NCBI GenBank assembly: GCA_902363555.1
Contig: CABJAM010000006.1
Location: 389,854 to 453,853 of the forward strand
Origin: Lachnospiraceae bacterium
GTDB taxonomy: Bacteria > Bacillota > Clostridia > Lachnospirales > Lachnospiraceae
Direction: 5' to 3'
DNA: 64,000 nucleotides
The position numbers and the translations under genes are program-made. How positions within the stretch are numbered: position 1 is the first letter of the stretch; the number at the start of each line of letters is the position of its first letter. The notes under the pieces are model-generated. The model made no database searches. It saw only the letters and a list, made by a program, of their open reading frames with translations, and had not been told where the DNA came from. Below are positions 9,202 through 16,043 of the stretch, in pieces.

Positions 9202-9966
9202 ATGAGTTTTTTGGAATTACTCAAAATTGAATTTATGAAAGTTAAGAGAGGTAAAATTGTTCCTTTGATTTTCATTGCCCCGATATTGGTAGTAGCTTCT
9301 GGTATTGCAAATCTGCAAAGCTATTTTACGCCCGAATACACCAATGCTTGGGCAGCAATGTTTATTCAAAGTGCATTAGTATACGCCTATTATTTGCTCC
9401 CATTTAGTATGATTGTTGTTTGCGTAATGCTTGCAGGACGTGAAACGGGAAACAACGGAATATTAAAAATGTTGGCGTTACCTGTTAGCCGATATGCACT
9501 TTCCGCTGCAAAATTTTGTGTGTTGCTATTCTATTTGTTCATGGAAATGGTTGTGTTTCTTGGTGTATTTGTTATTGCAGGATTGATTGCAACGAAAAGT
9601 GCAGGAATTACGGAAACATTACCCATCATGTATTTACTGAAATGGAGCGTCGGTCTGTTTCTTACCATGCTTCCGAGTGTAGCAATCATGTGGGCAATTA
9701 CAGTATTGTTTAGCAAACCGCTGCTTTCTGTCGGATTGAACCTGTTGCTTGTCATTCCCAGTGTCTTAGTAGCAAACACACCACTTTGGATTGCTTATCC
9801 CTATTGTTATAGCGGCTATTTAGTTTCGTGTTCTTTACATGATTTTAGCGTAGGAAGTGATAGTACAGCTTTTCAGCTATTTCCGTTTTTGCCATGTGCG
9901 ATTTTAATTTTTATTTTGGTACTTGTAGTGGCGGTGACACGCTTTGGAAAAAAAGAAATGAGGTAA
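9202..9966 (+). CDS. Lantibiotic-immunity ABC permease (LanG-like)
   Basis: A 254-residue membrane protein with about six helices and the FLELLKIEFMKVKRGKI N-terminus common in MutG/CprC permeases. It starts 11 bases after the previous gene behind an AGGAGGTG site. It is the second half of the permease pair; its size and helix pattern parallel those of the preceding gene while the sequence differs, as usual in LanFEG transporters. Confidence 0.88.
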   Translation: MSFLELLKIEFMKVKRGKIVPLIFIAPILVVASGIANLQSYFTPEYTNAWAAMFIQSALVYAYYLLPFSMIVVCVMLAGRETGNNGILKMLALPVSRYALSAAKFCVLLFYLFMEMVVFLGVFVIAGLIATKSAGITETLPIMYLLKWSVGLFLTMLPSVAIMWAITVLFSKPLLSVGLNLLLVIPSVLVANTPLWIAYPYCYSGYLVSCSLHDFSVGSDSTAFQLFPFLPCAILIFILVLVVAVTRFGKKEMR

Positions 9967-9973
9967 TACGATT

Positions 9974-10270
9974 ATGGAAAATAAAAAATTCAAAAAACTG
10001 AGTATAGCGGCAGTTCTCATTAGTGTATTGCCGTTGGCGACTTTTATCCCATCCTTTCTGAGTATTACATTATCTGATGGAGTGCGTTCGGTCTGGGCAG
10101 GTGTAAATATATTGTCTGTATTGATTGGGTTTGTTCTATCCGTTATTTGCGTTAAAAATCACGATAGCAGAAATGCTGTAAATATTATTGGGACGGTTAT
10201 CAGTAGCCTATGGCTATTACTTATATGTGGTATTCTCGCACTTGCAGTATTCCTTAATTTTATTCAGTAG
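9974..10270 (+). CDS. Small membrane protein of the transporter operon
   Basis: A 98-residue protein with three predicted membrane helices (about 8-30, 38-60 and 70-95) and a basic N-terminus. It begins 7 bases after the permease gene. I do not recognise the family. Its place between the permease and a lipoprotein suggests an accessory role in immunity, but no direct motif supports this. Confidence 0.75.
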   Translation: MENKKFKKLSIAAVLISVLPLATFIPSFLSITLSDGVRSVWAGVNILSVLIGFVLSVICVKNHDSRNAVNIIGTVISSLWLLLICGILALAVFLNFIQ

Positions 10271-10285
10271 AGAGGTATTCTAAAT

Positions 10286-10780
10286 ATGAGAAAAATATTT
10301 GGCTCTATAGTACTTGTATTGTGTTTGGCATTTTGCGTTGCAGGGTGCAGTTCCAATCATAATAAAGGAAATCTCAAAGATAATTTGATTGATGGGTGGG
10401 ATAGCTGGATGCAATCATACAGTAAACACGCATTAACTAAAGAAAAGGATTTACAAGGTAAAAAGGAAGATGGTGTAGATACCTATACAGGTACTTATAC
10501 GGCTACCTATGATGGATTTAACGGAAAAGAATTTATTTTTGGCGGAACGTCTTTAGAGCGAGATAATGGAAATTGTCTGCAAGTAACCTATAAATTAAGC
10601 ATAATTGAAGGAACGGCTGAACTGAATTGGATTACAGGCAACGACGAATATACGATTGTCAACGATTCTTCAGAAAACACAAAGGAATACACTATTTCGC
10701 CAGGAGATAATTATATCGTCTTGAAAGGAGAAAATTTTAGTGGCAGCCTTGAATTAACAGTTGAAGATGCTGAGGATTAG
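10286..10780 (+). CDS. Lipoprotein of the transporter operon
   Basis: A 164-residue lipoprotein: the signal peptide ends in a lipobox (CVAGCS), giving a lipidated cysteine near residue 21. The mature part is polar with predicted beta-strand character (TYTGTYTATYDGF, LSIIEGTAELNWIT). Lipoproteins next to LanFEG transporters (LanI type) bind the antibiotic outside the membrane, and that is the likely role; there is no clear sequence identity with NisI or SpaI that I can assert. It is tightly spaced with its upstream neighbour. Confidence 0.82.
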   Translation: MRKIFGSIVLVLCLAFCVAGCSSNHNKGNLKDNLIDGWDSWMQSYSKHALTKEKDLQGKKEDGVDTYTGTYTATYDGFNGKEFIFGGTSLERDNGNCLQVTYKLSIIEGTAELNWITGNDEYTIVNDSSENTKEYTISPGDNYIVLKGENFSGSLELTVEDAED

Positions 10781-10880
10781 GAAATTTATTGTGTATGCAA
10801 CTGCGGGTGTTGGCGGTGTTTTAATATGGATACTGCTGATACCCATAGGCATACTCACAATTCTAATTCAGTTTGTTTGA
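10767..10880 (+). CDS. Possible 37-residue single-helix membrane peptide
   Basis: A short frame starting ATG 10767, inside the last codons of the lipoprotein gene, encodes 37 residues with a basic N-terminus (MLRIRKFIVYA) and one strongly hydrophobic helix (VLIWILLIPIGILTILIQ). The overlap with the upstream stop is typical of coupled genes, and membrane topology fits the operon. The ribosome site is weak and no family is recognised, so it remains tentative. Confidence 0.5.
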   Translation: MLRIRKFIVYATAGVGGVLIWILLIPIGILTILIQFV

Positions 10881-10968
10881 AAATTTACAGACCACATTAT
10901 CTGTTAGGACGACAGATGAAAAAAGTATGCTGACAGATAATGAGCTGAAATAAGGAGGTGGCGAATTT

Positions 10969-11304
10969 ATGAAGAAGCTATTGCTTGTAGATGATAACAG
11001 GGATTTCTTGCAAATTCTATCGATTGCCTTAGAAAAAGATTTTGAAGTATATAAAGCAGATGGGCTAAGTCAGGCACTAAAGGTATTAGATACTGTCCCG
11101 ATAAATGCAATCTGTTCTGACTTTTATATGCGGGATGGCACAGGTTTAGATTTGATAAAAGAGATACGATGCAAGAATATAACACTTCCATTTTTGCTTA
11201 TGTCGGGGAACGATGATACCCGATTTATTGATATAGCCCGAAGTTATGATGCTTTGTTTTGCTGCAAAACGGATGACTTGCTAAGCAAAATAAAGGCATT
11301 GTAA
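10969..11304 (+). CDS. Receiver-only response regulator
   Basis: A 111-residue stand-alone receiver: acidic pair in LLLVDDNRDF, phospho-acceptor aspartate in AICSDFYMRDGTG, hydroxyl residue in LLMSGNDD and a conserved-position lysine in CCKTDD. There is no output domain. It sits behind an AAGGAGG site 88 bases after the small membrane peptide. Such proteins act by protein-protein contact or as phosphate sinks; here it may tune the nearby VanRS-like pair, which is inferred only from location. Confidence 0.85.
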   Translation: MKKLLLVDDNRDFLQILSIALEKDFEVYKADGLSQALKVLDTVPINAICSDFYMRDGTGLDLIKEIRCKNITLPFLLMSGNDDTRFIDIARSYDALFCCKTDDLLSKIKAL

Positions 11305-11418
11305 TTACAATGCCATAAAAGCGATTGGCTCATTTTTTCTGAAATCAATGTGCCCACCAAATAAAAAAAACAGCGTTTTGGTGGGTTGTATCTTCACGCC
11401 CAAATGAAAATAGCACTA

Positions 11419-11455
11419 CCCTCCAAGCCTGTTTGAGTTTGGAGGGATTTTTATT
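11419..11455 (+). terminator. Rho-independent terminator
   Basis: An 8-bp stem CCCTCCAA/TTGGAGGG (11419-11426 and 11439-11446) followed by ATTTTTATT. A second stem, CCCACCAAA/TTTGGTGGG, lies just upstream near 11353-11386. They end the transporter/receiver transcript. The rest of 11305-11742 holds no convincing gene. Confidence 0.7.
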
Positions 11456-11598
11456 GCCTGCAAGCAATAGCTTCTACTTACATATACCATATCGAAGATG
11501 GGCGGATAACCTGTTAAAAAAATCTTCGCCACCGCAAGGGGACTTTGCACTTCAAAAGTAGAAGACAAATCTCTACATAATAGAAATAAACTCTCCCT

Positions 11599-11637
11599 AA
11601 ACCGTAAAGGTATGACAGCCTTTGCGGTTTTTCTTTT
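11599..11637 (+). terminator. Terminator/attenuator upstream of the sigma-like gene
   Basis: Stem AAACCG-T-AAAGG paired with CCTTT-G-CGGTTT (11599-11610 and 11619-11630), followed by TTCTTTT. It lies about 105 bases before the next gene and may end an upstream transcript or attenuate the next one. Confidence 0.6.
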
Positions 11638-11700
11638 GTCGTTTTTTGCAGGAATATGGCACAAGCCTGTTTCTGGCGTGAGATGCCGTTCTCCGCCTGC

Positions 11701-11730
11701 CAATCTGGATTTTTCAAAAAATTCAGATTG
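11701..11730 (+). promoter_or_regulatory. Hairpin abutting the sigma-like gene ribosome site
   Basis: A perfect 7-bp inverted repeat, CAATCTG/CAGATTG, with a 16-base AT-rich loop. The right arm touches the GGAGG ribosome site of the gene starting at 11743, so folding could limit translation. Regulatory role is inferred. Confidence 0.4.
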
Positions 11731-11742
11731 GAGGAAACAGGA

Positions 11743-12171
11743 ATGTCATTCAACTATGGCAGAGAAGAAAAGAAATGGCGGCTCTGGAAAGAAGCCGAGG
11801 AAAAGCAGCTACGGAGCTTGGGTGTCAGTGAGGATACCATTGAAAAGCTCCATACCCACGATTGGGCAGTCTTTAATTCTGACAGGCGGTATTACCGCAG
11901 ATTGCAGGACGCAGGTACATACCTTGAGGAATTTGCCGAGGAAACAGCACAGCCCGAAGTGAAAACTGTTGAGGATTTTTTAGACAGCATTGAAAATCAG
12001 CGGCTCTATCAAATCCTTATCATGGTGGACAGGCTTACCCTGCAAATTGTTGTGATGAAGATACAAGGTTATTCTACCCATGAAATTGCATTACGGCTCA
12101 ACACTACCGAAAAGGCTGTTTACAGAAGAATGGACAGGCTTAAAGAAAAATTGAAAAAGTTTTTTGAGTAG
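11743..12171 (+). CDS. Sigma-70 family-like factor of ICE type
   Basis: A 142-residue protein (MSFNYGREEKKWRLWKEAEE) with a C-terminal region resembling sigma region 4: a helix-turn-helix in GYSTHEIALRLNTTEKAVYRRMDRLK. Genes like this are common next to the integration module of Tn1549-like elements and are usually annotated as sigma-70 family factors; it lacks recognisable region 2, so it may be a DNA-binding regulator rather than a true sigma factor. Start ATG 11743 follows GGAGGAAACAG. The frame is open further upstream (11656), but that part is untranslated leader containing a hairpin. Confidence 0.82.
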   Translation: MSFNYGREEKKWRLWKEAEEKQLRSLGVSEDTIEKLHTHDWAVFNSDRRYYRRLQDAGTYLEEFAEETAQPEVKTVEDFLDSIENQRLYQILIMVDRLTLQIVVMKIQGYSTHEIALRLNTTEKAVYRRMDRLKEKLKKFFE

Positions 12172-12199
12172 AGGGGAAAATCGAGGTTTCCCAAGGACT

Positions 12200-12236
12200 A
12201 TGGGGTGTAAGGCAAAAAAGCCTTCGCCCCATTTTC
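12200..12236 (+). terminator. Terminator after the sigma-like gene
   Basis: Two-part stem ATGGGG..AAGGC with GCCTT..CCCCAT around an A-rich loop, followed by TTTTCC, 28 bases after the stop of the sigma-like gene. Confidence 0.6.
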
Positions 12237-12772
12237 CTTTGTGTGGCGAAAACGGGGACAGCTCCTTGACAACCGAATAATCATTCGCCAAATACTTCCT
12301 CTTTGTGATTGTGATGAGCATAAGCGTGTGCAGCGGTACGCCATGACCTGCCGATAAGCAGAATAGCGATGAAAGGTGGTGAGCGGTCAAATACCGACTC
12401 AAAATATCGGGCAGCTCCCGATTTCGCCATGACCCACAAAGAGAACAATGGTACTCCCGTCCAGTCACAGCCCGAACGGTATCCAACCCGTCGCAGGCAA
12501 TGAGGGCGGCTCTGTCAGAACGACAGTTGGGGTGGAACTCCCGTGGCGTCAGTTCGCTGCTGACCGTTTGGCGACTTCCCTGCGTCAAAAACGCATTGCA
12601 TTTCGGGATGTCGAGGACAAATAGAAATGCTCCTATCATAAAGCCAGATATAAGGCGGTCATAAGAACAGAGATTTTGTTAATGCTCTCCCGACCTTAAA
12701 TACTTCCTTGTATCTGGCTGCTACATAGGCAGGAAGCCCCTGCCTAAATCCAGATAGGAGGTTAAACACATA
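12237..12772 (+). other. 536-bp stretch without a convincing gene
   Basis: Between the sigma-like gene and the toxin there is no frame with both a ribosome site and a recognisable family. Plus-strand 12369-12503 could encode a 44-residue peptide (MKGGERSNTDSKY...), and a 182-codon minus-strand frame (12639-12091) crosses into the sigma gene; neither is persuasive. Several inverted repeats are present, the clearest an AGCCAGATA...TATCTGGCT pair (about 12641-12720) and a GGCAGG/CCTGCC hairpin ahead of the toxin. This could be a structured leader, an oriT-like or an attachment-type region, but I cannot say which. Confidence 0.4.
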
Positions 12773-13150
12773 ATGGAAAGGACTATCAAGCGTGGGGATA
12801 TTTTCTACGCAGACTTAAATCCTGTTATCGGCTCGGAGCAGGGCGGCACAAGACCCGTACTTGTCATTTCTAATGATATAGGAAACAGGCATAGCCCTAC
12901 GGTAATTGTGGCGGCTATTACGAGCCGAGTACACACAAAGGCAAAGTTACCTACACATACGGCAGTAAATGATTTTGAGGGACTTGATAAAGACTCCATT
13001 ATCCTGCTTGAACAGATACGGACGATTGATAAACAACGGTTAAAACAGCATATGGGAATGATGCCCGAAAACATAATGGCAAGAGTAGATAAAGCTCTTG
13101 CCATTAGTATTTCACTTAATAACAGACCCAACGGAAAATGTGCAAATTAG
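12773..13150 (+). CDS. MazF/PemK-type mRNA interferase toxin
   Basis: A 125-residue toxin of the MazF/PemK/EndoA family, which cleaves RNA at short sequences. Family hallmarks: [21 protein letters not shown] near the N-terminus including the conserved GSEQGG(T/V)RP loop, [19 protein letters not shown], and the IRTIDKQRL segment. The start follows TAGGAGG. No MazE-type antitoxin precedes it, which is unusual for a true toxin-antitoxin pair; the only small gene nearby is the acidic 50-residue protein at 13242. Orphan copies like this are often found next to ICE serine recombinases. Confidence 0.88.
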   Translation: MERTIKRGDIFYADLNPVIGSEQGGTRPVLVISNDIGNRHSPTVIVAAITSRVHTKAKLPTHTAVNDFEGLDKDSIILLEQIRTIDKQRLKQHMGMMPENIMARVDKALAISISLNNRPNGKCAN

Positions 13151-13172
13151 AGGAAACGGAGAAATTTGCACA

Positions 13173-13202
13173 TTGGTCAGACTGCGGTTGTATCTCTATA
13201 AT
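13173..13202 (+). promoter_or_regulatory. Promoter for the small acidic gene/recombinase
   Basis: -35 TTGGTC (13173-13178) and perfect -10 TATAAT (13197-13202) with an 18-bp spacer, about 40 bases before the ATG at 13242. Confidence 0.55.
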
Positions 13203-13241
13203 TTAGGGCATACAGCCGCTTTGTTTTGCGGAGGTAGCCAG

Positions 13242-13394
13242 ATGGAAAATGTTAAAGCGTCCACAAATGCAGAACAGCAGCACGAAAGTAAGGTTGATGA
13301 AGAGGAAAATTTCGATACTTTTATCAAAGCTATGGTGCAGATTGTTGAAAAATACGGAAGATTTGTTTTGCAGGAATTGGATAGTGTTGCGTAG
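13242..13394 (+). CDS. Small acidic protein (50 residues)
   Basis: Starts at ATG 13242 behind a GCGGAGG site and a promoter. The protein is acidic in its first half (KVDEEENFDTFIKAMVQIVE) and helical in the second (EKYGRFVLQELDSV). Family unknown. Its position between the orphan MazF-like toxin and the recombinase allows two guesses, an antitoxin or a recombination directionality factor; neither has sequence support. Confidence 0.65.
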   Translation: MENVKASTNAEQQHESKVDEEENFDTFIKAMVQIVEKYGRFVLQELDSVA

Positions 13395-13445
13395 GCTTAC
13401 GCAACCGTACATATCACATTTTCCTAAATTATCGGAGGTGGTAGA

Positions 13446-15392
13446 ATGAACAGAGAAGGAAAGAAATGTGTCTTGTATCCCAGAGTAAGTACCGAGATGC
13501 AGGTTGACGGATACAGCCTTGAGGGGCAGAAAAACAGCTTGAAGCGTTTTGCAGACCGTGAGGAAATGGAGATTGTCGGCATCTATGAGGACGCAGGAAA
13601 GTCAGGTAAATCAATCGAGGGGCGACCTGCATTTAAGAAAATGCTTTCCGACATAAAAAACGGATTGGAGATAGAATATATTCTTGTTTATAAACTTTCC
13701 CGTTTTGGAAGAAACGCAGCCGACATCCTAAATTCTCTGGAGTTTGTGCAGTCCTATGGAATAAACCTTATCTGTATTGAGGAAGGAATAGACTCATCCC
13801 AGACAAGCGGCAAGCTCTTAATATCCGTTCTCTCTGCTGTTGCGGAGATTGAGAGGGAAAACATTATCGAGCAGACTATGAACGGACGCAGGGAAAAAGC
13901 AAGACAGGGCGGTTGGAACGGTGGCTTTGCCCCGTATGGCTATTATCTAAAAGACAATCAACTTTTAATAGAAGAAACCGAAGCTGAAGCAATCCGAATT
14001 ATATTTGACAAATTCGGAAATTCAGATATAGGACTTGGCGGAGTTGCGAAATACCTTAACTTGCAAGGAATAAAGAAAATTCCCCGTCAGAACGGAAAGT
14101 TAGAAACATGGAGCAGCCATTTAATACGGCAGATATTAGACAATCCTGTTTACTGTGGAAAAATTGCTTACGGCAGGAGGACACGGGAAAAGGTCAAGGG
14201 AACAAAAAACGAATATAAGCAGGTTCATACCGATGATTATATTTTAGAGGACGGACAGCATGAGGGAATTGTCAGCGAGGAACTCTGGCAGAAAGTTCAT
14301 GCAAAGCGGAAAGCAACAGGAGTTAAGCAGCCGTCAAAGGTTGGCAAAGACAGGTCACATCTTCTGACTGGCGTATTGAAATGCCCTATTTGCGGCAGTT
14401 CGATGTACACGAATAAACACGCATGGACAAATAAAGACGGCACATATAAGGAAGTTTACTATTATATATGCGGCAGAAATAAGCAGGAGCGAGGTCATCA
14501 CTGCGACTACAAAGCATCCTTGCGTAAAATTGACATTGAGCCGCTTGTAGTTGAAGCCGTAAAAGAACTGGTAAGCGATGCCTATTTTGCGAAAGAGATT
14601 GAAAAGCGAATTGGAGTGCAGACAGATACAAGCACGGTGGATAAAGAGCTTGCCAATTATGAAAACAAGCTGAAAGAAGTGGACTTGAATAAGGCTCGTC
14701 TGGAAAATGAGATTGATAATCTTCCTGCGGATGCCCGATTTCGTGAGAGAAAAATCCATGATATGACATTAAGGCTTGATGCTTTGTATGACACAATGGT
14801 AGAGTTGGAGGAACGCATTGAGGATGCAAAATTGAGGAAAAGCTCTATTGAGATGGAAGCAATCACTCTTGATAATGTTTACAAAATCATGCAGAATTTT
14901 GGAAAACTGTATGCTATAATGAGTGATGAGGAGAAGAAAAGTCTTATCACTTACCTCATTAAAGAAATCCAGATATACCCGAATGGAGAATCGGAAATGC
15001 CTTTGAAGTCGATAGAGTTTAACTTTCCGATTTATGTTGACGGCAGGCAGGTAAGGAAAGTTTTGTGGGAAAGAGGTAATACCGTTGAGACAATCGTGTT
15101 GCTTTCCAAACTTAAAGCGAGCAAACATATTGAAGTGGAATTGAAGATGAATGAGTTGGATTTAACTGCGGCGGAGAGTAAGGCAACCTATGCAGAAATC
15201 AAAGACTATGTAAAGAAACAGACAGGATTACAGGTCAGAAATCTTTATATTGCACAGGTTAAGCAGAAGAATGGTATTATTAAGAGGGTCAATTATAATC
15301 TGCCAAAATCGGAAAACTCCATACAACCGAAATGCCCACCAGAGAAAGAAGCAGCCATAAAAGAAGCTCTGGAACATTTCCGTATGATTTGA
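13446..15392 (+). CDS. Large serine recombinase (ICE integrase, TndX-like)
   Basis: A 648-residue site-specific recombinase that integrates and excises the conjugative element. The resolvase domain (1-150) carries the nucleophile serine in LYPRVSTEMQVDG (S15) and the conserved KLSRFGRNAAD. The recombinase domain follows (about 165-280, with WSSHLIRQILDNPVYCGKI). A zinc ribbon comes next (CPICGSS... YYYICGRNKQERGHHC) and then a coiled-coil/C-terminal region to residue 648. Start ATG 13446 has an ATCGGAGGTGGT site. As the integrase normally lies near one end of the element, the ICE boundary should be close to or beyond this gene; the attachment site itself was not identified. Confidence 0.93.
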   Translation: MNREGKKCVLYPRVSTEMQVDGYSLEGQKNSLKRFADREEMEIVGIYEDAGKSGKSIEGRPAFKKMLSDIKNGLEIEYILVYKLSRFGRNAADILNSLEFVQSYGINLICIEEGIDSSQTSGKLLISVLSAVAEIERENIIEQTMNGRREKARQGGWNGGFAPYGYYLKDNQLLIEETEAEAIRIIFDKFGNSDIGLGGVAKYLNLQGIKKIPRQNGKLETWSSHLIRQILDNPVYCGKIAYGRRTREKVKGTKNEYKQVHTDDYILEDGQHEGIVSEELWQKVHAKRKATGVKQPSKVGKDRSHLLTGVLKCPICGSSMYTNKHAWTNKDGTYKEVYYYICGRNKQERGHHCDYKASLRKIDIEPLVVEAVKELVSDAYFAKEIEKRIGVQTDTSTVDKELANYENKLKEVDLNKARLENEIDNLPADARFRERKIHDMTLRLDALYDTMVELEERIEDAKLRKSSIEMEAITLDNVYKIMQNFGKLYAIMSDEEKKSLITYLIKEIQIYPNGESEMPLKSIEFNFPIYVDGRQVRKVLWERGNTVETIVLLSKLKASKHIEVELKMNELDLTAAESKATYAEIKDYVKKQTGLQVRNLYIAQVKQKNGIIKRVNYNLPKSENSIQPKCPPEKEAAIKEALEHFRMI

Positions 15393-15435
15393 TGTTAGCA
15401 TAGAAATGAAAAGGCCTTTTCTTTCATTTACACCT

Positions 15436-15465
15436 TTGAGGGTTATCGTCAGTTTCTTGTATAAT
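15436..15465 (+). promoter_or_regulatory. Promoter for the two small genes
   Basis: -35 TTGAGG (15436-15441), 18-bp spacer, -10 TATAAT (15460-15465). An AT-rich palindrome with AAAAGGCCTTTT lies just upstream and may end the recombinase transcript. Confidence 0.6.
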
Positions 15466-15491
15466 GAAGCCAAGAAAGGACGGTGGCAATT

Positions 15492-15686
15492 ATGAGAGAA
15501 ACAACATACTACGCATATCTGGATAGCCACGAGCGACAGATAGTTTTACATAGCCTTGTGGAGTTGAAAAATCAACTCATTCAGCAGGGCAGATATACAA
15601 ACTGCGTTGACGAGCTGATATTCAAGGTCATAAATGCACCTGTAAAGAAACTGAAAGTAAGACTGACAGGAGGGTGCGATGTATGA
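15492..15686 (+). CDS. Small conserved ICE-type protein (64 residues)
   Basis: MRETTYYAYLDSHERQIV-type protein, soluble and mostly helical, ending in a KKLKVRLTGG segment. ATG 15492 is preceded by AAAGGACGGTGG. The stop overlaps the start of the next gene by eight bases, so the two are cotranslated. Proteins of this kind travel with Tn1549-like elements; I know of no established function. Confidence 0.7.
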   Translation: MRETTYYAYLDSHERQIVLHSLVELKNQLIQQGRYTNCVDELIFKVINAPVKKLKVRLTGGCDV

Positions 15687-15963
15687 TGAAAGATTTACCG
15701 AGCTTGTAAAGGTGGCGGTGGAAAAACTGAAAGAAGATACCGTTTTGCAGATGATACAGCTTAGTCCAGAGTATCAAAAGGAAAGTGATGCGAGAGAGTT
15801 GGCGGAGCAGCAATATAACGAACTTGCATTGGCGAAAGAGCAGCGACAGGTCTGTGAAGTATTTTGGGATTGCAGGGATAGGCAGAACTTAGAATACTCC
15901 GATTATTCATATATAGCAGGCTTATATGATGCGTTCCGCATATTAGCAGCCCTATTCAGATAG
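15679..15963 (+). CDS. Small helical protein (94 residues), DUF6809-like
   Basis: A 94-residue soluble protein (MYDERFTELVKVAVEKLKED) predicted to be all-helical with a conserved-looking C-terminus (YSDYSYIAGLYDAFRILAAL). It resembles small proteins I remember as DUF6809, but this was not checked. It starts inside the end of the previous gene behind AGGAGGG. It is the last gene before the AT-rich defence-like cargo. Confidence 0.7.
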   Translation: MYDERFTELVKVAVEKLKEDTVLQMIQLSPEYQKESDARELAEQQYNELALAKEQRQVCEVFWDCRDRQNLEYSDYSYIAGLYDAFRILAALFR

Positions 15964-16043
15964 TAAAAGGTGGGGGTTTATGGTAAAATATTATAAAGTC
16001 TTTAGATATCCGTTTTAAGATACAGTTTTGTGGGGTGACTAAA

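Noticed and set aside
11612..11962. Plus-strand frame upstream of and overlapping the sigma-like gene
   Set aside because: Crosses a terminator and the sigma start in another frame; no family.
12091..12639. 182-codon minus-strand frame beyond the sigma-like gene
   Set aside because: Overlaps the sigma gene antisense, has no convincing ribosome site and no domain; kept only as part of the gene-poor region.
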